A stretch of 22,163 bases of DNA from an uncultured Faecalibacterium sp. (GTDB taxonomy: Bacteria > Bacillota > Clostridia > Oscillospirales > Ruminococcaceae). Shown here in pieces: positions 14,568 through 20,754 of the stretch. Within the stretch, counting starts at the first letter, position 1; each line of letters opens with the position of its first letter. Under the pieces are notes generated by a model. That model saw only the letters and a program-made list of their open reading frames with translations. It did not search any database and was not told where the DNA came from. The DNA is taken from contig CABQHF010000007.1 of NCBI GenBank assembly GCA_902463905.1, positions 1 to 22,163 on the forward strand. The letters are read 5' to 3'. Made by a program: the position numbers and the translations under genes.

Positions 14568-14615
14568 TGTGCTGTTATTGGAAGAAACAGGAAGATCGTA
14601 TTTAGGAGTATCGCT

Positions 14616-16394
14616 ATGGATATCACACACATTACCTCTCTGCTGGGCGGCATTGCGTTGTTTTTGTATGGCATGTCGATCATGGGCGCGGGCCTGGAAA
14701 AGCTGGCCGGCGGCAAAATGCAGGGGGTGCTGCAAAAACTGACCTCCTCCACCATCAAAGGTGTCATTTTTGGCACCCTGATCACGGGCGTGATCCAGTC
14801 GTCGGCTGGCACGGTGGTGATCTGTGTGGGCCTGGTCAACTCCGGTATCATGACGCTGACGCAGTCGGTGGGCGTGATCATGGGTGCAAACATTGGTACG
14901 ACGGTGACCGGTCAGCTGATCCGCATGGCGGATATCTCAGGCGACAGCCTGTGGCTGACCCTCATGCAGCCCAAGACGTTTGCGCCCGTGGTGGCGTTTA
15001 TCGGCTGCATTTTTTATGTGTTCCTGCGCAACGCCAAGAAAAAGAACATCGGCCAGATCATGCTGGGCTTCGGCATCCTGTTCACCGGCATGAGCCTGAT
15101 GGACACCGGCGTGTCCCCCCTGCGGGAAAGCGCCGCGTTCCAGAATCTGTTCGTCTCCATGACCAACCCCATCCTGGGCGTGCTGGTGGGCCTGGTGGTC
15201 ACGGTGATCATCCAGTCCTCCTCGGCATCGGTGGGCATCCTGCAGGCGCTGTCCAGTACGGGCCTGGTCACCTTCAGTTCGGCCATCCCCATCATCCTGG
15301 GTGCCCACATCGGCACGGCCTTCACCCCGCTGCTCACCATCGGCGGCTCCTCCAAGGACGGCAAGCGCGCCGCCCTCATCCACCTGTACTTCAACGTGAT
15401 CGGCAGCATCGTACTGCTGGCCCTGATCTATGCGGTGCAGTTCACCTTCGGCATCCCCATGTGGCATGACGTGATGAACAAGAGCTCCATCGCAAACATC
15501 CACACCCTGTCCAGTGTGTGTGCCATGCTGCTGTTCCTGCCGTGCAGCGGGGTGCTGTCCAAGCTGGCCATGCTCACGGTGCCGGACAACGCTGAGGAAG
15601 CGCAGGAACTGAGCATGCCGGTGCTGGACGAGCGTCTGTTCAAGAGCCCGGCCGTGGCCCTGCAGCAAGCCAAGAACGCGGTGGTCAAAATGTCCCGCCG
15701 TGCCGCCCGCAACGTCAATCTGGCTGCGCCGCTGCTGCTGAAGATGGACGAGGATACCGTGAGCGCTATCAAGGTGCGCGAGAACCTTATCGACCGCATG
15801 GAGGTGGCCATCTCCAATTACCTTATTAAGATGACCGATCAGGAACTGGGCGATGACGAGAGCCATGTCGTGACCGAGCTGCTGAACTTCGTCACCGAGT
15901 TCGAGCGCATCGGCGACTATGCCGTGAACATCATGGAAAAAGCCGAGGAACTGAACGAGAAGGAGGCCTCCTTCTCCGAGAGCGCCCAGAAGGAGCTTGT
16001 CCTGCTGGAAAAGGCTGTGGAGCGCATCCTTGCCGTGACCGGCGAGGCCTTTGAGGGCGACGATATCCAGAAGGCCATGCAGGTGGAGCCGCTGGAAGAG
16101 GTCATCGACGTGATGGTGGAGCGCCTGCGCGACCAGCACATCCGCCGCCTGAAGGACGGCGTGTGCTCCATCGACACCGGCGTGGTGTTCCTGGACGTGC
16201 TGAACAACGTGGAACGTATCTCCGACCACTGCTCCAACGTGGCTGTGCGCATGATCGGCATGGAGGGCGGCGAGGATTACGACTCCCACACCCTGAAGAG
16301 CATCATGCACCACAACCCCACCAAGGACTATATGCTGGAGTTCGAGCAGTGCCGCAAGGAGTACCTTGTGCCGCTGGAAGAGATGGAAGCATAA
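14616..16394 (+). CDS. Na+/phosphate cotransporter (NptA/type II family) fused to a PhoU-like domain
   Basis: This predicted inner-membrane symporter takes up phosphate with sodium. ATG at 14616 follows AGGAG (14604-14608) and gives 592 residues, normal for bacterial Na/Pi-PhoU fusions. The membrane part (about 1-320) contains two inverted repeats with the family QSS signatures: Gln 61-Ser-Ser in GVIQSSAGTVV and Gln 200-Ser-Ser-Ser in IIQSSSASVG. Each is followed by a conserved glycine-rich helix (MGANIGTTVTG; LGAHIGTAFTPL). The C-terminal part (about 350-590) is helical and PhoU-like, with ELLNFVTEFERIGDYAVNIMEKAEEL and LDVLNNVERISDHCSNVAVRMI, which carry the E/D-x-x-R-x-x-D metal-site pattern. 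The frame runs upstream to 14475 but through the leader hairpins with no ribosome site, so I did not extend it. It is likely controlled by phosphate (see the repeats upstream). No Pst genes are in the window. Confidence 0.93.
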   Translation: MDITHITSLLGGIALFLYGMSIMGAGLEKLAGGKMQGVLQKLTSSTIKGVIFGTLITGVIQSSAGTVVICVGLVNSGIMTLTQSVGVIMGANIGTTVTGQLIRMADISGDSLWLTLMQPKTFAPVVAFIGCIFYVFLRNAKKKNIGQIMLGFGILFTGMSLMDTGVSPLRESAAFQNLFVSMTNPILGVLVGLVVTVIIQSSSASVGILQALSSTGLVTFSSAIPIILGAHIGTAFTPLLTIGGSSKDGKRAALIHLYFNVIGSIVLLALIYAVQFTFGIPMWHDVMNKSSIANIHTLSSVCAMLLFLPCSGVLSKLAMLTVPDNAEEAQELSMPVLDERLFKSPAVALQQAKNAVVKMSRRAARNVNLAAPLLLKMDEDTVSAIKVRENLIDRMEVAISNYLIKMTDQELGDDESHVVTELLNFVTEFERIGDYAVNIMEKAEELNEKEASFSESAQKELVLLEKAVERILAVTGEAFEGDDIQKAMQVEPLEEVIDVMVERLRDQHIRRLKDGVCSIDTGVVFLDVLNNVERISDHCSNVAVRMIGMEGGEDYDSHTLKSIMHHNPTKDYMLEFEQCRKEYLVPLEEMEA

Positions 16395-16446
16395 AAAGCC
16401 CCTTTGTCTGTTCCTGACAAGAGGCGAGAAACACGACGATTCAGTT

Positions 16447-16556
16447 CTTGGCTCTCCCTTTGACAGACTTCCCCCGGCCGGGGGAAGATGGCGAAGCCAA
16501 AAAGGGGGCAAGCTGGCGCGTCAGCGCCTGAGCGGGCGAGCACGCTGAAAGCAAGT
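16447..16556. repeat. Palindrome-rich extragenic element (REP/MITE-like)
   Basis: Between the symporter gene and its terminator lies a block of nested inverted repeats. A perfect 20-base palindrome occupies 16468-16487 (CTTCCCCCGG and its complement). It is enclosed by TTGGCT (16448-16453) and AGCCAA (16495-16500). CCCTTT and AAAGGG continue the symmetry just inside and outside those arms. A hairpin GGCGC-GTCA-GCGCC (16515-16528) follows. There is no open frame with a ribosome site. The look is that of a dispersed extragenic repeat. A second copy is not visible in this window, so its repeat nature is inference. Confidence 0.55.
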
Positions 16557-16572
16557 AAAATTATTACAACAG

Positions 16573-16607
16573 AAGGGCCGCTGCATATCTCATGCAGCGG
16601 CCCTTTT
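16573..16607. terminator. Bidirectional terminator between convergent symporter and 53-residue genes
   Basis: AAGGGCCGCTGCAT (16573-16586) pairs perfectly with ATGCAGCGGCCCTT (16592-16605), 14 pairs with a five-base loop. TTTT on the right overlaps the end of the stem (16604-16607). The - strand reads out through CTTCTG, so termination is better rightwards. The hairpin lies 36 bases beyond the stop of the leftward 53-residue gene. Confidence 0.85.
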
Positions 16608-16642
16608 CGCCTGGGCTGTGTGTGAAAAAGCGGATGCGGGCT

Positions 16643-16804
16643 TCAGTGCGGCACGGCGACCCACTTGTGGGGGCCGCGCCAGCCCTTACCATCCTGCGGT
16701 GCCTTTAGGCAGACACCGGGATTGGGCGGACCGGAGCGCAGGCTCTTGTTCTGCTGGCCGCCGCAGAACTTGCACTTGTAGCTGATATTGGCAGGTTCAG
16801 ACAT
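16643..16804 (-). CDS. 53-residue CxxC putative zinc-binding protein
   Basis: ATG at 16804 (- strand) has AAGGAG ten bases upstream (16815-16820). A near-consensus promoter lies a further 45 bases away, so this short gene is convincing. The product starts MSEPANISYKCKFCGGQQNK. It contains Cys 11-x-x-Cys 14, a third Cys at 32 (PNPGVC) and His at 46 and 53. Cys-Cys-Cys-His could hold one zinc ion in a small ribbon. The SLRSGPPNPGVC and GPHKWV segments recall tiny CxxC...SL.S...C...H proteins found in gut bacteria, but I cannot name a family. It has no membrane segment and contains two Trp and many Gly/Pro residues. It is alone: the BofC-like gene upstream on the same strand ends before the promoter. 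Function unknown; nucleic-acid binding is only a guess. Confidence 0.8.
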   Translation of the reverse strand: MSEPANISYKCKFCGGQQNKSLRSGPPNPGVCLKAPQDGKGWRGPHKWVAVPH

Positions 16805-16863
16805 TCAGGTTGCACTCCTTCCCTCCGGAAAGCCCGGACTAAGAATCTTTGCCTTGCATCATA

Positions 16864-16892
16864 ATTATATAATTTTCACATTACAAAGTCAA
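16864..16892 (-). promoter_or_regulatory. Near-consensus promoter of the 53-residue gene
   Basis: On the - strand TTGACT (16892-16887) and TATAAT (16869-16864) are exactly 17 bases apart, in an A/T-rich patch. One base differs from the sigma-A consensus. It is the best promoter by hexamers in this window. Transcription would begin near 16857 and leave a leader of about 50 bases. Confidence 0.85.
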
Positions 16893-16918
16893 CAAAAACT
16901 GGAAGAAAATGAGAAAAA

Positions 16919-17287
16919 TTATCCGCCGAGATCCTCCAGGATCGCCTGCAGCTCCTGCAGGCTGTGCACCGTGATGCCGCGCCGGATGCGCAGCACATCG
17001 TTTTCGGGCAGGAGGTTGACATAGATGCCGGTGAGCTGCTGCAGGGCACCGGGCGTGCCGTCGGCATTGCAGCTGTACACGGCCACCCGCCCGCCGGTGT
17101 CGCACAGGTAGTAGCCCGCCGGTGCCGGTGCTGCTGCCTGCACGAGGGAGCTGACGCTGCCGGAAGCGGGCGTTTCTTCCGCCGGGGAGGCGGGCAGAGG
17201 CAGGCGGGGTAGCGCCATCCAGAACAGACTGAACACGATGGTGAATACACACAGCCCGTAGAACAGGCACAGACCGATCTTGCGCAT
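16919..17287 (-). CDS. One-TM protein with a BofC-C-like C-terminal domain
   Basis: ATG at 17287 (- strand) gives 122 residues; GAAAGGGG (17301-17308) lies 13 bases upstream, slightly far. The frame continues to an ATG at 17347 with no ribosome site. Residues 4-26 are a membrane helix (IGLCLFYGLCVFTIVFSLFW), which predicts an anchor with the tail outside. A Pro/Ala/Ser linker follows (27-58). Residues 59-120 read as YYLCDTGGRVAVYSC, then QLTGIYVNLLPENDVLRIRRGI and HSLQELQAILED. This pattern (Y-L-x-x-G-x-[IV]-A-V-Y, V-x-x-LP-x-x-D, RRGI, EL-x-x-LLED) is what I recall for the BofC C-terminal domain in clostridia. BofC is a forespore regulator of SpoIVB in Bacillus. Here the domain is on a different scaffold and divergent from a penicillin-binding protein gene, so an envelope role is likelier. 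The domain match is from memory and needs a profile search. Confidence 0.65.
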   Translation of the reverse strand: MRKIGLCLFYGLCVFTIVFSLFWMALPRLPLPASPAEETPASGSVSSLVQAAAPAPAGYYLCDTGGRVAVYSCNADGTPGALQQLTGIYVNLLPENDVLRIRRGITVHSLQELQAILEDLGG

Positions 17288-17448
17288 GGAACAGGGAACA
17301 CCCCTTTCAACTGTTTTTGCAGAGAGTATGGCCCGGAAGTACGGCATAAAATCATTTTTTGCGGCGGAATGCTGTACTTTGCAGGGCCGTATGTGGTATA
17401 CTGACCTTGATTGGACAGCACGGCGGTGCGGCGGATGAAGATTGGTTC

Positions 17449-17477
17449 TTGCCCGCGCCCGGCGGTCGTGCTATAAT
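17449..17477 (+). promoter_or_regulatory. Promoter of the penicillin-binding protein gene
   Basis: TTGCCC (17449-17454) and a perfect TATAAT (17472-17477) are 17 bases apart, with TGC before the -10 (extended -10). Transcription would start near 17484. A weaker candidate, TGG-TATACT, ends at 17402. A short hairpin CAGCGC-TACAG-GCGCTG (17525-17541) lies in the leader. Confidence 0.75.
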
Positions 17478-17589
17478 ATGGTATCGTATGCTGGGTGACC
17501 AGCGGTTTTTGAGAAAAGATCTTACAGCGCTACAGGCGCTGCATTTTACCAGTATGGGTCAGGAGGCGATCCCTATCTCCAGCAATGAG

Positions 17590-20103
17590 ATGAGAAAGAT
17601 CCACCGGGGCGGCGAGGGCGATTCCTCGCATCCTGCGGCGGGACGTAAGGTAAATGTCAGCCAGAGCCGCCGGGAGCAGCCGGTCAGGGAACCCGGGAAG
17701 CCCGGAAAGGCTCCGAAGGAACCGAAGGAAAAGGCAAAGCACCCGATCCTGCGGTTCATCGGCCGCACCATTGCCACCCTGCTGTGCCTGGGCATCATGG
17801 TCGGCAGCCTGCTGGCCGTGGGCATGGTGTACTATGTGGTGCAGGCCACGGCCAACGACGGCGACCTGCTGGACCTGGACAACATCCAGCTGAGCCAGTC
17901 CAGCGTGGTCATGGCCAACGATCCGGACACCGGTGCACAGGTGGAGTATGCCACCCTGCGCTCCTCCAACAGCCACCGCGTGTGGGCCGACCTGGAGCAG
18001 ATCCCCACCAATTTGCAGTATGCGTTCATCTGCACCGAGGACAAGGATTTCTACAATGAGCCGGGCGTCAACTTCAAGCGCACCATCGGTGCCATGATCA
18101 ATGAATATCTGCTGCCCATCTACAGTTCCAAGCAGGGCGCTTCCACACTGGAGCAGCAGCTCATCAAGAACCTGACCGATGACAACAGCGCCAGCGGCAT
18201 CGAGGGCGCTCTGCGTAAGCTGCGTGAGATCTACCGTGCGCTCTGCCTGAGCCGCAGTTACTCCAAGGAGACCATCCTGGAGGCGTACCTGAATACCATC
18301 AGCTTCACCGGCACCATCCAGGGCGTTCAGACGGCGGCCAACGAGTACTTCAACAAGGACGTCAGCGAGCTGACCCTGTGGGAGTGTGCCACCATCGCTT
18401 CCATCACCAAGAACCCCACCAACTACAACCCCTACACCAACCCTGAGAACCTGATCAACCGCCGCAACTTCATCATGTACAACATGTGGCAGCAGGGCGT
18501 GATCTCGGAGGAGGACTACCGCAACGCCGCCGCCCAGCCGCTGACGCTGGCCGATGATGACAGCGACAAGAAGAACACCTCCGTGACCTCCTACTTCACC
18601 GATGCACTGTTCCAGGAAGTGGTGGAGGACATCATGGCCAAGGAGGGCATCTCGGAGGCTGACGCCCAGAAGATGCTGTACACCGGCGGTTTTACCATCG
18701 AGGCTACGGTGAACACCAAGCTGCAGACCCAGATGGAAAACCTGATGCTGAACACCAACGACGCCTACTTCCCGGCCGGCTGGCATGAGGAAGAGGTGAC
18801 CTCCATCTCGGATGATGACATCCAGGTGATGAATGAGGACGGCACCCCCAAGACCCGTACCGGCGACGACGGCACCATCTATTATTACCGCAATGTGCGC
18901 ACCCAGGCGGCCATGGTCACGCTGGACTATGACGGCAACGTGCTGGCCATCGTGGGCGGCCTTGGCGAAAAGACCAAGAGCCTCTCGCTGAACCGTGCTT
19001 ACAGCGTGACCCGGCAGACCGGCTCCACCATCAAGCCCATCGGCGCCTATTCGCTGGGCGTGGAGTATGGCCTGGTGAACTGGTCCACCATGCTCAACAA
19101 CTCGCCCCTGTACCAGAAGCAGGACATGGTGGTGCGGGACGAGGACTACTGCCGCAAGAACGGCCTGATGGGCCTTTCCGACAAGCAGCTCCGTGCCTAC
19201 CCCAACGCCTGGCGCAGCTGGCCCCGCAACTACGGCGGCAACTACGGCGACAACAGCGATGTGCCGCTGTGGAACGGCCTGGCCCGCTCCCTGAACACCA
19301 TCGCAGTGCGCGTGGGCGATCTGGTGGGCGCAAGCAATATCTTCAACTTCCTGTACAACACCCTGCAGCTGGATACGCTGGATCCCACCAACGATGTGGG
19401 TCTGGCTCAGATGGTCATGGGCAGCCAGACCAGGGGTGTCACGCCCATGGCACTGGCAGCCGCTTTCCAGATCTTCTATGATGGCCAGTACACCACCCCG
19501 CACCTGTACACCCGCGTGCTGGATCGTGACGGCAACATCTATCTGGAAAACAACGCCACCAGCTATCAGGCCCTGACCAGCGACACCGCGTATATCATGA
19601 ACCGCCTGCTGAAGAACGTGCTGTACTCCAGCGTGGGTACCGCCAGCGGCCGTTACCCCAACTCCAACGGCATGGAGTCCTTTGGTAAGACCGGTACCGC
19701 CAGCGATGAAAAGGATCTGTGGTTCGTGGGCGGCACCCCCTACTACGTCACGGCCGTGTGGTGGGGCTACGATGCACCCTATGATATGACCAAGACCCTG
19801 ACCAAGAAGCAGGCCAAGACCAGCACCTGTGTCATGGCCTGGAAGGCTCTGATGGAGCAGGCTCAGGCAGACCTGCCGTACAAGTCCTTCCCGACTTCGT
19901 CCGGCGTGGTGGAGCGCCGCTACTGCACCCAGAGCGGCCTGCTGGCCGGCGGTTCCTGCCCCAGCACGGCTGTGGGTTACTACCGTGCCGATGACCTGCC
20001 CTCTGCCTGCAACTACTCCCACGCCTCGGCACCGGCACCTGCTGCTGACACCAGCCAGCAGACTGTCATCCCCACAGATACAAGCAATCTGGAAACTGAT
20101 TGA
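17590..20103 (+). CDS. Class A penicillin-binding protein (PBP1A-type glycosyltransferase/transpeptidase)
   Basis: This bifunctional cell-wall enzyme polymerises glycan strands and cross-links peptides outside the membrane. From ATG 17590 it has 837 residues: a basic, Pro-rich cytosolic tail (1-54), one membrane helix (about 56-82), a GT51 domain, then the transpeptidase. The GT51 domain shows the catalytic Glu 150 in TEDKDFY, then GASTLEQQLIKN and LEAYLNTISF. The transpeptidase shows Ser 479-Thr-Ile-Lys 482, Ser 567-Leu-Asn 569 and Lys 700-Thr-Gly-Thr, all intact. The start is uncertain. An AGGAGG (17561-17566) is 23 bases from ATG 17590, and upstream ATGs at 17554 and 17489 lack ribosome sites. 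I chose the first canonical start after the AGGAGG. The gene is monocistronic, with its own promoter and terminator, and divergent from the BofC-like gene. Confidence 0.93.
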   Translation: MRKIHRGGEGDSSHPAAGRKVNVSQSRREQPVREPGKPGKAPKEPKEKAKHPILRFIGRTIATLLCLGIMVGSLLAVGMVYYVVQATANDGDLLDLDNIQLSQSSVVMANDPDTGAQVEYATLRSSNSHRVWADLEQIPTNLQYAFICTEDKDFYNEPGVNFKRTIGAMINEYLLPIYSSKQGASTLEQQLIKNLTDDNSASGIEGALRKLREIYRALCLSRSYSKETILEAYLNTISFTGTIQGVQTAANEYFNKDVSELTLWECATIASITKNPTNYNPYTNPENLINRRNFIMYNMWQQGVISEEDYRNAAAQPLTLADDDSDKKNTSVTSYFTDALFQEVVEDIMAKEGISEADAQKMLYTGGFTIEATVNTKLQTQMENLMLNTNDAYFPAGWHEEEVTSISDDDIQVMNEDGTPKTRTGDDGTIYYYRNVRTQAAMVTLDYDGNVLAIVGGLGEKTKSLSLNRAYSVTRQTGSTIKPIGAYSLGVEYGLVNWSTMLNNSPLYQKQDMVVRDEDYCRKNGLMGLSDKQLRAYPNAWRSWPRNYGGNYGDNSDVPLWNGLARSLNTIAVRVGDLVGASNIFNFLYNTLQLDTLDPTNDVGLAQMVMGSQTRGVTPMALAAAFQIFYDGQYTTPHLYTRVLDRDGNIYLENNATSYQALTSDTAYIMNRLLKNVLYSSVGTASGRYPNSNGMESFGKTGTASDEKDLWFVGGTPYYVTAVWWGYDAPYDMTKTLTKKQAKTSTCVMAWKALMEQAQADLPYKSFPTSSGVVERRYCTQSGLLAGGSCPSTAVGYYRADDLPSACNYSHASAPAPAADTSQQTVIPTDTSNLETD

Positions 20104-20220
20104 TCTGTGCGCCGGGCGTGAACGAATGGCGGAAAAGGCATACTTTCCTGCACAGGAAGCATCATACCGGCAAGGAAAAACGGTACTTCACGAGACAAAA
20201 CTGGATAATCTGCCAAAATC

Positions 20221-20266
20221 GCATCCGGCCTCTTGCATTGCAGGGGGCCGGATGCTATTATATTTT
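20221..20266 (+). terminator. Terminator of the penicillin-binding protein gene
   Basis: GCATCCGGCC (20221-20230) pairs perfectly with GGCCGGATGC (20246-20255), ten pairs with a 15-base loop. TATTATATTTT follows, T-rich but interrupted. The hairpin lies 117 bases after the stop. Its right arm doubles as the spacer of the next promoter. Confidence 0.8.
20233..20261 (+). promoter_or_regulatory. Promoter of the pheB-like-hom-thrB operon, inside the terminator hairpin
   Basis: TTGCAT (20233-20238) and TATTAT (20256-20261) are 17 bases apart, with TGC before the -10. The -35 lies in the loop of the preceding terminator and the spacer covers its right arm. The predicted start near 20268 leaves a leader of about 33 bases, too short for a T-box. 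Confidence 0.7.
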
Positions 20267-20300
20267 CTGCAAGAACACTTGTGTTTGTGAGGTGAACAAG

Positions 20301-20732
20301 TTGGAACGCCGCTTTTATCTGGTGGATGCGCAGGTTTTGCCGGAGGTCTTTCTCAAGGTGGTACGCGCCAAGGAGCTTCTGGCCAGCGGGGAAGCGCGCA
20401 GCATTTCGGCTGCGACCCGCGCGGTGGATCTGTCGCGCAGCGCCTTTTATAAGTATAAGGACTGCATTTTTGATTCCGAGAACGGCCGCGAGGTCATTAC
20501 CGTGATGGCCACCCTGCGGGACGAGACCGGTGCACTGCAGAGCCTGCTGGCCGGCATCAGCGCCGCAGGAGCCAGCATCGTGACCATCAATCAGTCCACG
20601 CCAGAAAACGGGGCTGCCCTTGTGGCGGTGACCATCCGCACCGATACCATGCAGATGACGCCGGAAGAGCTTACAGAAAAGCTCTCCCGCCAGCGCATGG
20701 TAGTGGGCGTGCACTGCGGGTACAATCTGTAA
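20301..20732 (+). CDS. pheB: ACT domain protein of the PheB/UPF0735 family
   Basis: The product has 143 residues. I chose TTG at 20301 because GAGGTGA (20289-20295) stands five bases before it; a GTG at 20292 in the same frame is the alternative and adds three residues. The N terminus LERRFYLVDAQVLPEVFLKVVRAKELL and then AVDLSRSAFYKYKD are hallmarks of UPF0735/PheB proteins, a helical segment with an HTH look. Residues about 65-140 form an ACT domain (VITVMATLRDETGALQSLLAGISAAGASIVTINQ), the fold that binds amino acids in regulatory domains. In Bacillus, pheB lies beside pheA; in many clostridia it precedes hom, as here. It starts 22 bases before hom, so they share an mRNA. A role as an amino-acid sensor for threonine or aromatic synthesis is inference. 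Biochemical function is not established. Confidence 0.88.
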   Translation: MERRFYLVDAQVLPEVFLKVVRAKELLASGEARSISAATRAVDLSRSAFYKYKDCIFDSENGREVITVMATLRDETGALQSLLAGISAAGASIVTINQSTPENGAALVAVTIRTDTMQMTPEELTEKLSRQRMVVGVHCGYNL

Positions 20733-20754
20733 GAAACGGAAGAGGGAAAACGTT

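Noticed and set aside
14475..14615. In-frame N-terminal extension of the phosphate symporter by up to 47 residues
   Set aside because: The frame is open, but it runs through the leader hairpins, is Arg/Gly-rich, has no ribosome site, and the AGGAG-ATG at 14604-14618 fits the usual family start.
14452..14615. A known riboswitch (cobalamin, c-di-GMP, yybP-ykoY or similar) in the symporter leader
   Set aside because: I looked for the conserved cores of these classes and did not see them. The fold is listed as unassigned.
16395..16560. CRISPR-like or IS-end interpretation of the palindromic block
   Set aside because: There is no regular repeat-spacer pattern and no transposase frame or target duplication in the window; an extragenic palindromic repeat fits better.
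20104..20300. T-box or threonine attenuator before the pheB-like gene
   Set aside because: The predicted transcript leader is only about 33 bases and no T-box bulge or Thr-rich leader peptide is visible.
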